Shown piece after piece: positions 26,128-34,264 of a stretch of 60,569 nucleotides of DNA; positions within the stretch are counted from its first letter, which is position 1; each line of letters opens with the position of its first letter. The DNA is from JBOHUC01 sp050733935 (lineage in GTDB: Bacteria > Eisenbacteria > RBG-16-71-46 > DASYSL01). The position numbers and the translations under genes were made by a program. The DNA lies in contig JBOHUC010000136.1 of NCBI GenBank assembly GCA_050733935.1, positions 1-60,569 on the forward strand, written 5' to 3'. The notes beneath the pieces were generated by a model that saw only the letters and a program-made list of their open reading frames with translations, was not told the DNA's origin and ran no database searches.

Positions 26128-29100
26128 ATGAGACTGCCCCTGCGGTCCCATCGACCATGCCCCGCGGTCGGCCGCGAAGTAACGCTCATCTCCCCACGCT
26201 TGGGCGTCTCCATCCTGCTTGGGATCCTTCTTCTCATCCATCCGCAAATCGGTTTCGCCCATCTCTCGATCATCCGCCAGGGCGCCGAATCGGCCGGTGT
26301 GCAGGGTTCCAACGAATACACGGGATTCTCGCTCGCCGTGGGAGACTTCAATGGCGACATGTTCGACGATCTGGCAATGGGAGCGCCCGGCGAGATTGTG
26401 GGCGGGCTCACGTCAGTCGGCGCGATCGTCGTGGTCTACGGCTCGCCGACCGGACTCACCCACTTAGGCGCGCAGTTCCTGGTGCCGGGCGCGATTGGCG
26501 CCCCGACCACGGAGGGCATGTCGTTCGGGTACGCGCTCGCCGCCGGCGATTTCGGGGCCGATGGGTTCGATGATCTGGCGGTGGGCGCGCCTTTCGATAC
26601 CGAAGGCGATAGCCATGGGCGCGTGTACGTGCTCCCCGGAAGCCCCGGGGGGCTGAGGCCGGTCCTCCGCGACGTATTGGATCAGAACGGATTTCTGGCG
26701 GCGGTGGCGGAGGTCGACGACCAATTCGGTTGGTCACTGGCAGTCGGTAACTTCGACGGTGACTCCGGTGACTCCATGGGTGTGGATCTCGCGATCGGTT
26801 CGCCTGGCGAGGACTTCAACCGGGGAGCCGTCTTCCATGTGTACGGCAACCGGAGCTTGGACGAGAGTGAAGGAGGGTTCTTCACCCCTGTGGATCTCGG
26901 CGGCGGAGCCTTGGCCGGGGGACGCTTCGGAGAATCTCTGGCATCGGGAGACCTGTACGGCAGCACGCACGGCGATCTCGCCGTGGGCGCCCCCCTCCGC
27001 ATGGTGTCTGAATTCGCGCGCGCAGGCGCCGTTTTCCTCATTCGGGGAAGCGCGAACGGGCTGTCGACAGTCGACCCGGGGCTCTACAGTGCCGACGATT
27101 GGGACGAGCCCGAGGCGTTCGCGCACTTCGGCAGCGCGCTTGCCGTCGGTCGGTTTTCCTCGGACGCCTATGCATCCCTCGCCATGGGAGAGCCCGGCCG
27201 CACCGTGAGCAGCGACGCGGGCGCGGGTCGCGTGCTGGCGATTCCGGGGAGCTTGGCCGGGCTCGAATGGGCTGCGGGATCGGCGCGCGTAGTCCTCCCT
27301 ACGCCGACCGAGCCCGACGAACGATTCGGCTCCGCGCTGGCAGCCGGGAATTGGGACAACGACCCGACCCCCTACGACGATCTGGCTATCGGTTCGCCCG
27401 GCGAGAACGTCACTGGGGCGACGGACGACGCAGGCAGGTTGAGCGTGATTCCGGGGAGCGGGACCGGGCTCACGATTTCAAGCATGCAGACCTTTACCCA
27501 GTTGCAGGCCGGAGACATCGCAGAGACCGACGACACATTCGCGTTCGCCCTGGCCTTCGGCGCCTTCGACGATACGGGACGTGAGGGGCTCGCAGTGAGC
27601 GCCCCGGGCGAGGACACCTCTGTGGACGTCTCGTACGATGCTGAGGATGTGGACCTGGAAGAGACCTCGGCGGCAGGACAGGTTTCGGTCCTCATGCCTT
27701 GGGCCCAGCCCTCCCAACCGTTGCGCTGCCGTCACTCCGCCGTGTACGACTGCGAGAACCAGCTGATCTTCTCCCAGCGCCCCTTCGACCGGGTCCGCGT
27801 GGCGAGCACCACCAAGGTGATGACCGTACTCCTGGCCTGCGAGCGGACGCAGCTCCCGCTGAACGACCCGAACTACCTCGGCCTGGACACCGAGTATTCC
27901 ATCCCGCCGTGGCTCGACCTGTCGGACGGAAACATGCCGGTAAACACCCCCCTGTTCCGCGAAGGACAGGTCTGGACGCTCGACGGCCTGATCCGACTCG
28001 CGCTCTATCCGTCCAACAACGACGCCGCGTATGCAATCGCGGATTTGCTGACGGGCGGGGGGCACGATTGGGAGGGCGAGCTCGACACTGTGAGCGAGTT
28101 CGTTGAGTCGATGAACGTCCGGGCGAACTCCTTGGGAATGTTCGCCACGGAGTTTCGGAACCCGGCTGGCCTGGACTGGGGGGACCCGTACTCGACTCCG
28201 GCGGACATGGCCCGCCTGGCCCGGGCGGCGATGGAGAATCCGGTGTTCCGGAGCGTCTCGCTCACCACCGTCAAGGCCGTGCATTACCTCGACCCCGGAT
28301 CCGCCGTGCAGAATCCGGTGCTCGTCCTCAATGGAAACTACAATCTGCTGAACGCGGTCCAGAACGCCTCCGGGATCAAGGCCGGGAGCACACCTGCGGC
28401 CGGGCGTACCTTCCTGGCCTCGGCGGAGAGTCCGGCATTGGGCCGTGTGATCGCGACCGTTTTCGGATGGCCCTCCACGGCGGGAAGGAACGGCGACCTC
28501 GCTCGGCTCGCGGGCCTGGGTCTCGCAAGCTGTGGCGTGTCGGGAGCGCCCGATTGGCCTTACGCGCCCTCTCCAGCAGCAAGCGCCCAGACGTACTTGA
28601 CGCTTCCGAACGTGGCCACCGTGGCGGGCAAATCCCGCGCCGGCGTGCTCCAAACCGACGTCCTCGAAGAAGAGAGTGACCTGCAGGTCGATGTTTGGCG
28701 GCAGACCGGCACCGGGCTGGCATCGGTGGCCCTGCGGATCGGCCGCGGGGCGTCACTGGCTCTGGCACCGAGCCAGGAAGTGTCCCTCGGCATCGCCCCC
28801 TTCGAACGACACGAGGGCTTCATCGTCACCAACGCCGACTCGGAATCGGTCCACCTCCACCTGAGCCAGAATTTTCCGCCGTCCGCGGGCCAGGTCACCC
28901 TACCGCCCGACGGTGCGGTTCGGATCCCGCCCTTCTCCGGCCCGCGTGCCGTGGAATTTCGCCTGATCATCCGCAATCCATCGAACACGGATTACGCGCT
29001 GCTGGACGTGCAGGAGCTGGGATACGGCTTCACGATCACGACGACCGGCCCCCCCGGAAGCTCGATCTTCACCGGCGTTCTGCGGAGGCAAGGTGACTTA

Positions 29101-29514
29101 CTGGAGGATGGTCTCGCGGTCCAGATCGTGGGGCTGGATGCGAACCCCGGCGGGGAGGTCCAACTTAACGTACGCACACCGGGGTTGGTGGTAGGAGTCG
29201 AGGATCCAGAACGACTTGTCGGCGCTCGTCCCTCGATCCGCCTCCAGCCGCCCCGGCCGAACCCGTTCTCCGGTCGGACGCGCATCCCATTGGATCTCGC
29301 GCAAGAGGGAAGGGTCGAAGTCGCGTTCTACGACCTGCAAGGAAGGCAGGTCCGGCGCCTCTTGCCCCTCCACCGGAATCCCGGTCCATGGGAAGTCGAA
29401 TGGGACGGCTGTAACGATCGGGGAAGCCGCCTCAGCGCGGGAGTGTACTTCGCGCGTTTCTCGCTGGATGGAGAGCAAGCTGGGGTCGTGAAGCTCGTCG
29501 TTCTTCGCCCTTGA
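26128..29514 (+). CDS. Secreted FG-GAP propeller fused to an S11 D,D-peptidase and a FlgD-like tail
   Basis: A 1128-aa exported protein. The hydrophobic signal is LGVSILLGILLLIHPQIGFA. Residues 45-520 contain seven FG-GAP repeats (GDFNGDMFDDLAMGAPGE type) that fold as an integrin-like propeller. Residues 530-820 are a D-alanyl-D-alanine carboxypeptidase-like domain: S560-T-T-K563, S629-N-N631 and K751-A-G in place of the usual K-T-G. A beta-rich spacer and a FlgD-like tail (RPNPFSGRTRIPLDL, FYDLQGRQVRRLLP) finish it. The chosen start has AGGA upstream; an earlier ATG at 26098 lacks one. Peptidoglycan or D-Ala-D-Ala cleavage outside the cell is inferred. It is a single gene. Confidence 0.87.
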   Translation: MRLPLRSHRPCPAVGREVTLISPRLGVSILLGILLLIHPQIGFAHLSIIRQGAESAGVQGSNEYTGFSLAVGDFNGDMFDDLAMGAPGEIVGGLTSVGAIVVVYGSPTGLTHLGAQFLVPGAIGAPTTEGMSFGYALAAGDFGADGFDDLAVGAPFDTEGDSHGRVYVLPGSPGGLRPVLRDVLDQNGFLAAVAEVDDQFGWSLAVGNFDGDSGDSMGVDLAIGSPGEDFNRGAVFHVYGNRSLDESEGGFFTPVDLGGGALAGGRFGESLASGDLYGSTHGDLAVGAPLRMVSEFARAGAVFLIRGSANGLSTVDPGLYSADDWDEPEAFAHFGSALAVGRFSSDAYASLAMGEPGRTVSSDAGAGRVLAIPGSLAGLEWAAGSARVVLPTPTEPDERFGSALAAGNWDNDPTPYDDLAIGSPGENVTGATDDAGRLSVIPGSGTGLTISSMQTFTQLQAGDIAETDDTFAFALAFGAFDDTGREGLAVSAPGEDTSVDVSYDAEDVDLEETSAAGQVSVLMPWAQPSQPLRCRHSAVYDCENQLIFSQRPFDRVRVASTTKVMTVLLACERTQLPLNDPNYLGLDTEYSIPPWLDLSDGNMPVNTPLFREGQVWTLDGLIRLALYPSNNDAAYAIADLLTGGGHDWEGELDTVSEFVESMNVRANSLGMFATEFRNPAGLDWGDPYSTPADMARLARAAMENPVFRSVSLTTVKAVHYLDPGSAVQNPVLVLNGNYNLLNAVQNASGIKAGSTPAAGRTFLASAESPALGRVIATVFGWPSTAGRNGDLARLAGLGLASCGVSGAPDWPYAPSPAASAQTYLTLPNVATVAGKSRAGVLQTDVLEEESDLQVDVWRQTGTGLASVALRIGRGASLALAPSQEVSLGIAPFERHEGFIVTNADSESVHLHLSQNFPPSAGQVTLPPDGAVRIPPFSGPRAVEFRLIIRNPSNTDYALLDVQELGYGFTITTTGPPGSSIFTGVLRRQGDLLEDGLAVQIVGLDANPGGEVQLNVRTPGLVVGVEDPERLVGARPSIRLQPPRPNPFSGRTRIPLDLAQEGRVEVAFYDLQGRQVRRLLPLHRNPGPWEVEWDGCNDRGSRLSAGVYFARFSLDGEQAGVVKLVVLRP

Positions 29515-29653
29515 CCTGCGCATCAAGCGCCGCGATGGAACCAAACCTTCAACCTACTGATCAAGAGACAATAGCCGCCGCCGGCACGAAGCGATTGTCG
29601 CGCAACGCATTCTGCAGACCGACAAGTAGTTGCGTGGTTCGTCCACAGGGACG

Positions 29654-30013
29654 CTAGTCGTACACCTTTCGAAAGGCGTCCTTTCGACGAATCAGATCGC
29701 CTTCGAATTCAAAGACATCGCAACCGCGAATCACGGTCACCGCGCCGTCGGCGGCTGTGAACTCGTAGGACCATTCGGCAACACCGCGCTCAGCGGCCAC
29801 AAATGCCGGCCCGGTCTTGGACCTACCGCCCCGGTCGTACGCCAGCATGTCGATCACACCCCGTCGCACGGCCTCCCGCCCCCGATAGGTCCGTCCAGGC
29901 TCAGGGCCGACCGAGGCATGATATGTGCACTCCGCAGCGAAGTAGCTCATGATGTCGTCGACGTCGCCGCGGTTCCAGGCATCGCCGAAGGCCAGCAGTC
30001 GTTCAATCGTCAT
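29654..30013 (-). CDS. NTF2-like/SnoaL-type protein
   Basis: A 119-aa cytosolic protein of the cone-shaped NTF2/SnoaL fold. An N-terminal helix (MTIERLLAFGDAWNRGDVDD) is followed by SYFAAECTYHASVGPEPGRT, REAVRRGVIDML and a curved sheet ending in GCDVFEFEGDLIRRKDAFRKV. Members bind or isomerise small hydrophobic molecules, but no catalytic set is certain here. It starts 48 bp after the rhodanese stop on the same strand, so the two form an operon divergent from the FtrA-like regulator. Confidence 0.82.
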   Translation of the reverse strand: MTIERLLAFGDAWNRGDVDDIMSYFAAECTYHASVGPEPGRTYRGREAVRRGVIDMLAYDRGGRSKTGPAFVAAERGVAEWSYEFTAADGAVTVIRGCDVFEFEGDLIRRKDAFRKVYD

Positions 30014-30061
30014 CGCGTCTCGCGACGAGCCGCCGGAGTTCGCCGCCGCGCCGCCGCGTCA

Positions 30062-30460
30062 TCACGGCCGCACCGCTCCCACGAGACGAAAGCCTTCGTC
30101 CTTCCACCCCTCGATGCCGCCAATCATCTTCTTGACCCGTCGGCCGAGGCGCGCCAGCCGTGCGGCCGCGCGGTCGGCGCCGTTGCAGTGCGGTCCGTTG
30201 CAGTAGACGACAAAGAGCGTGTCGGCCGGGTAGGCGACCAGATGTCGCTCGTCAATCTTTCCGTGCGGCAGATTGATTGCGTCGGGCACGTGCCCCGCCT
30301 CGAACGACTGTGGAGCGCGCACGTCGAGCAGGACGAAGTCCCGCGCATCGCCGAGTGAGGCATGGACGTCCCAGCAGTCGGTCTCGAAGGCCAGCAGACC
30401 CTCGAAGTGCGTGCGCGCGCCGACGGGATCGGCGGCGGGCAGCTCGGTGACTCGTGACAT
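30062..30460 (-). CDS. Single-domain rhodanese (sulfurtransferase)
   Basis: A 132-aa protein made almost entirely of one rhodanese domain. FVLLDVRAPQSFEAGHVPDA is the CDC25-like N-terminal signature. The active loop is VVYCNGPHCNGADRAA, with the first Cys as persulfide carrier, and GIEGWKDEGFRLVG closes the domain. The start MSRVTEL is taken because it gives the compact family length. It stands back to back with the ftrA-like regulator (71-bp gap), an arrangement often seen for this pair, so the regulator probably controls it. Confidence 0.88.
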   Translation of the reverse strand: MSRVTELPAADPVGARTHFEGLLAFETDCWDVHASLGDARDFVLLDVRAPQSFEAGHVPDAINLPHGKIDERHLVAYPADTLFVVYCNGPHCNGADRAAARLARLGRRVKKMIGGIEGWKDEGFRLVGAVRP

Positions 30461-30531
30461 GCCCGAGAGTATGGCGGCCGTCGCCTGCCGGATCGAGTGG
30501 CAGAAATGACAATATTCGCTAGAATCCTGCC
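30461..30531. promoter_or_regulatory. Divergent promoter region with TGGCA repeats
   Basis: The 71-bp gap between the rhodanese and FtrA-like genes contains TGGCAGAAATGACA, two TGNCA half-sites 4 bp apart (30498-30511). It also holds an inverted partner CTGCCA that ends at the regulator's start codon (30527-30532), giving TGGCAG-N23-CTGCCA. It is a plausible operator for the AraC-type domain. That assignment is inference. Confidence 0.4.
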
Positions 30532-31563
30532 ATGGCCAGAATCGATCGCCGCCGCGTCTCGGCACTCGCCTACGACGGCCTCGGCACCTTCGAGCTCGGC
30601 ATCGTCGTCGAGGTGTTCGGGCTGCCGCGTCCGGAGATGGGCAAGCACTGGTATCGGTTCCGCGTCTGCTCGCTGGAACGCGGTCCGCTTCGCGCGACCG
30701 GCGGATTGTTCCTGCAGACGCGCAGCGGCCTCGCGGATCTGGCCCGCGCGGGCACGATCATCATTCCGGGATGGCGGGTCCACGATGCGCCGCCCGCGCC
30801 CCTTGTCGCGGCGCTGCTGCGGGCCCACGCGCGCGGCGCGCGGCTCGTGTCGATCTGTTCCGGTGTGTTTGTGCTTGCCGCGACAGGTCTGCTCGACGGC
30901 TGTCGTGCGACGACGCACTGGCGCTATGTCGAGACGCTGCGGTCACGCTACCCGAAGATCCGGGTCGAGCCGGACGTCCTCTTCATCGACGAAGGTTCAA
31001 TCCTGACGTCTGCAGGCAGCGCTGCGGGGATCGATCTGTGCCTGCACATTGTCCGCCGCGACTTCGGAGCGGAGATCGCGAATCAGGTGGCACGCCGGCT
31101 CGTCGTGCCGGCGCTTCGTGACGGTGGGCAGGCGCAGTTCGCGGTCCGACCCATTCCGGCTGACGAATCGCAGGGGCTGGCGCGCATCCTCGAGTGGGCC
31201 CACGCGCATCTCGATCGAGCACTGACGGTCGACGATCTCGCGGATCAGGCACACATGTCGGCGCGAACGTTCGCTCGTCGATTCAAGCAGGAGACCGGAA
31301 CCACTCCCCATCGCTGGCTGACGCACCAGCGGATTCTGAGCGCTCAGCAGCTGCTCGAGAAGAGCGACCGGCCGATCGAGTGGATCGCGGAGTCGGTCGG
31401 GCTGCAGACCGCCGCGACGCTGCGCAAACACTTTCGGCGGATTCTCAAGACGACACCGACGGCCTATCGGCGGGCGTTCTTCGTTACCGCACGGCGGGGC
31501 CGGGCGGCCGCGGCATCGCCGCCCGGATCCTCGCAACGCAAGAAAACAGGAGAGAGCGTTTGA
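30532..31563 (+). CDS. ftrA: GlxA/FtrA-family AraC-type transcriptional regulator
   Basis: A 343-aa regulator. Residues 8-190 form a DJ-1/PfpI (GATase-like) sensor domain, with AYDGLGTFELGIVVEVFGLP at its start and the nucleophile-elbow Cys in VSICSGVFVLAATGLLDG. Residues 215-320 are an AraC helix-turn-helix pair: LTVDDLADQAHMSARTFARR and IEWIAESVGLQTAATLRKHF. A charged tail ends in KKTGESV. It is encoded divergently from the rhodanese and NTF2-like genes, a conserved partnership for FtrA-type regulators, which supports local control. The effector is not known. Its stop codon abuts a remnant of another gene. Confidence 0.88.
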   Translation: MARIDRRRVSALAYDGLGTFELGIVVEVFGLPRPEMGKHWYRFRVCSLERGPLRATGGLFLQTRSGLADLARAGTIIIPGWRVHDAPPAPLVAALLRAHARGARLVSICSGVFVLAATGLLDGCRATTHWRYVETLRSRYPKIRVEPDVLFIDEGSILTSAGSAAGIDLCLHIVRRDFGAEIANQVARRLVVPALRDGGQAQFAVRPIPADESQGLARILEWAHAHLDRALTVDDLADQAHMSARTFARRFKQETGTTPHRWLTHQRILSAQQLLEKSDRPIEWIAESVGLQTAATLRKHFRRILKTTPTAYRRAFFVTARRGRAAAASPPGSSQRKKTGESV

Positions 31564-31800
31564 GCTGGTCTGCCAACGGCACCGGTCGTCGGGCGATTGT
31601 TCGCGGACGCGGACACCGGCACGGTCGTGGGCTTTGCGGGTACGATCTTGCGCACGACCGACGGCGGCCAGACCTGGGTGCCGCAGGAGAGCGGCACGGT
31701 CCACGACCTGTTCGACGTTTTCTTCACCGACACGTCCACCGGCACCGTGGTGGGAGAATCCGGCACGGTCCTGCGCACGGTCACGGGCGGAGTGAAGTAG
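31562..31800 (+). pseudogene. 3' remnant of a Ycf48-like (BNR repeat) protein gene
   Basis: Immediately after the regulator's stop, the frame reads LFADADTGTVVGFAGTILRT, then TDGGQTWVPQESG and a second repeat FFTDTSTGTVVGESGTVLRT before a stop. These are two blades of the photosystem-II-assembly-factor-like (Ycf48/BNR) propeller, whose full proteins have five to seven. No signal peptide or earlier blades exist, because the regulator's coding sequence occupies that place. It is probably a 5'-truncated pseudogene. A TTG at 31597 could in principle start a 67-aa peptide. Confidence 0.6.
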
Positions 31801-31877
31801 CGCCGATTCAGCGGCGGAGATCGGATTCTCGAGGCTTTCGGTCGGCAGGCGTGAAGCGCTTGCGCTAGACTGCCGCA

Positions 31878-34130
31878 GTGCTCCTGACTTCAGGCAGTCG
31901 GCTTGGCCCCTATCAGATTCTCTGCACGCTCGGTTCCGGAGGAATGGGCGAGGTCTACCGCGCCCACGACCCACGTCTCGGGCGTGACGTTGCGATCAAG
32001 GTGCTGCCCGAATCCCTGTCGGGCGACGCCAGGAATCTCGCGCGTCTCGAGCGCGAAGCAAAGATGGTCGCAGCGCTCAACCACCCGAACATCGTCGTCC
32101 TCTATTCCGTCGAGGAAGCGGGCGGCATCCGGTTCCTCACGATGGAGCTGGTCGACGGTCACGGCCTCGACCAGCTCGTAACTCCGGGCGGACTGCAGCT
32201 TGCGCGCCTGCTCGAGCTCGCGATTCCGCTCGCCGACGCACTGGCGGCCGCACACGAGCGCCGGGTCGTCCATCGCGATCTCAAGCCGGCCAACGTCATG
32301 GTGACGCGCGAGGGGCGGGTGAAAGTGCTCGACTTCGGGATCGCGAAGTCGTCGGCGGATGAGACCTCGGATCCCTCCCAGTTCTCGACTGCGACCCGCT
32401 CGTCTCTGGATCCCGGAGGCAGCCCGGGAACGCTTCCTTATATGTCACCGGAGCAGATCCGCGGCGAGCCCGTCGACGCGCGCACGGATCTGTTCTCGTT
32501 CGGAATCCTGATGTACGAGCTCGCGACCGGTCGCCGCCCGTTCGGCGCGAAGTCGTCGGCCGACCTGGCCTCGTCGATCCTTCGCGATCCGCCGACTCCA
32601 CTTCCTGGACTCCGCGGCGATCTCCCGGCGGACCTGGTCCGGATCATCGAGCGCTGCCTCGAGAAGGTTCCGGACCGCCGGATCCAGACCGCGAAGGACA
32701 TCCGAAACGAGCTCGAGCTCCTCCGATCTGCAACGGGCCCCGCTCGCCCGGCGAACGGGACACCCTCGATCGCCGTCCTTCCGTTCACGAACCTCGGGCA
32801 TGCCGAGGAGGACGTGCACTTCGCCGACGGGATCACGGAGGACGTGATCGCGCAGCTGTGCAAGGTGCGCACGCTCCGCGTCATTTCCCGAGCCTCCGTG
32901 ATGCCATTCCGGAATCGAGAGGTCCCCCTCAGGGAGATTGCTTCCCGGCTCCAGGTCGCGAGCGTGCTCGACGGAAGCGTGCGACGCGTCGGGGATCGCG
33001 TGCGGATCGTCGCGCAACTCATCGAGGTTCCTTCCGGCCGGAGCCTGTGGGCCGAGACGTACGATCGGCAGCTCACGGACATTTTCGCGATTCAGACCGA
33101 CGTAGCACTGCAGCTCGTGACCGCGCTCGAGGCGGAGCTCTCCCCCGGCGAATGCGAGCGCATCGGCAAGAAACCGACGCAGGATCTCCAGGCCTACGAC
33201 CTCTATCTCCAGGGCCGCTTCAATCTCGTGCGCTACACCACCGAGAACATGACCCACAGCATCGAGCTCTTCGACCAGGCCATCGCCCGCGATCCCAAGT
33301 TCGCTCTCGCTTATGTCGGGCGAGCGATCGCCTACACCGAGCTTGTCGAAATCAGCGAATGGAAACGTGACGAGGCGGGGAACCGCGCGCTCTCGAGCGC
33401 GGCGCAGGCCGTCGAGTTGGATCCCGAGCTAGGCGATGCCCATTGCGCGCTCGCATTCGCCCGGCTGTTCTTCGAGTTCGACTGGCTGAGAGCCGAAGCG
33501 GGGTTCAAACGGGCTCTCGAGCTGAGTCCCGGCAGTGCGGACCCGTACGACTACTACGGACGCCTGTGCTCGAGCGTCGGTCGTTTCGACGAAGCCATCG
33601 CCTTCCACGATCGCGCGCACGAGCTCGACCCGCTCGCCCACATGGTGGACGCCATCACGTCGAGGATTCGCGCCGGCCGAAACGAAGAGGCCGTCGAGGC
33701 GGCCGTTCGCGCGGTCAGGAACGAATCGGCGAATCCGCGCCTCCGCGCAACGTATGGGTGGGCCCTCTTCCGTCTGGGACGAACCCAGGAAGGGATCGCC
33801 GAGCTCGAGCGCGCGGTGTCGATAAGCCTCTCGAGCACTCTCTGGATGGCGCAGCTCGGCCAGGCGTACGGCCTCGTGGGAAGAACCGCGGAAGCCCGCG
33901 ACATCCTTCGCCGGCTCGAGGATCCTTCGCGGGAGACCCCGACCCCGCCTTACCATCTCGCCTACGTCCTGATCGGCCTCGGGGACACGGAGCGCGCACT
34001 CGATTGCCTCGAGCTCGCGTTCGCAGAGGGAAAGGGACCGCTCTACGGCATCCAGGGATCGTTTCTCCTCTCGCCCCTGCGCGACCATCCGCGGTTCACG
34101 GCTCTCCTCGAGAGAATCCACCTCGTCTGA
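31878..34130 (+). CDS. Soluble Ser/Thr protein kinase with TolB-like and TPR domains
   Basis: A 750-aa kinase with GTG start. Residues 11-275 are a Hanks-type kinase: GSGGMGEVYRA, Lys41 in VAIK, Asp134 in HRDLKPAN, DFG, SPEQI. From residue 290 a TolB-N/adenylate-cyclase-associated domain follows (SIAVLPFTNLGHAEED, FADGITEDVIAQLCKV, VLDGSVRRVGDRVRIVAQLI). TPR repeats then run from about 440 to the end (FDQAIARDPKFALAYVGRAI). No membrane helix is visible, unlike the kinase at 21.9 kb, so it should act in the cytoplasm. The order kinase/TolB-like/TPR is common in Acidobacteria-like genomes. Targets are unknown. Confidence 0.92.
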   Translation: MLLTSGSRLGPYQILCTLGSGGMGEVYRAHDPRLGRDVAIKVLPESLSGDARNLARLEREAKMVAALNHPNIVVLYSVEEAGGIRFLTMELVDGHGLDQLVTPGGLQLARLLELAIPLADALAAAHERRVVHRDLKPANVMVTREGRVKVLDFGIAKSSADETSDPSQFSTATRSSLDPGGSPGTLPYMSPEQIRGEPVDARTDLFSFGILMYELATGRRPFGAKSSADLASSILRDPPTPLPGLRGDLPADLVRIIERCLEKVPDRRIQTAKDIRNELELLRSATGPARPANGTPSIAVLPFTNLGHAEEDVHFADGITEDVIAQLCKVRTLRVISRASVMPFRNREVPLREIASRLQVASVLDGSVRRVGDRVRIVAQLIEVPSGRSLWAETYDRQLTDIFAIQTDVALQLVTALEAELSPGECERIGKKPTQDLQAYDLYLQGRFNLVRYTTENMTHSIELFDQAIARDPKFALAYVGRAIAYTELVEISEWKRDEAGNRALSSAAQAVELDPELGDAHCALAFARLFFEFDWLRAEAGFKRALELSPGSADPYDYYGRLCSSVGRFDEAIAFHDRAHELDPLAHMVDAITSRIRAGRNEEAVEAAVRAVRNESANPRLRATYGWALFRLGRTQEGIAELERAVSISLSSTLWMAQLGQAYGLVGRTAEARDILRRLEDPSRETPTPPYHLAYVLIGLGDTERALDCLELAFAEGKGPLYGIQGSFLLSPLRDHPRFTALLERIHLV

Positions 34131-34264
34131 GGCCCTCGGCCCCGGAGCCCGATTGATTCCCGTTGTCCTCCCCGCGTTCCGGGACTAGCGTCATCCGCGG
34201 ATTCCCTCCCCGCACGCTCCCCCCAGGCATGCCAGGACCCCGACCCCTCGAAGGAGGTTCTGCG

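Noticed and set aside
25925..26158. 77-codon minus-strand ORF
   Set aside because: No ribosome site and no recognisable motif; it overlaps the promoter and start of the FG-GAP/S11 gene.
29515..29653. Possible transposase relic between the FG-GAP/S11 and NTF2-like genes
   Set aside because: The 139-bp gap gives only short frames with no transposase motif and no terminal inverted repeats.
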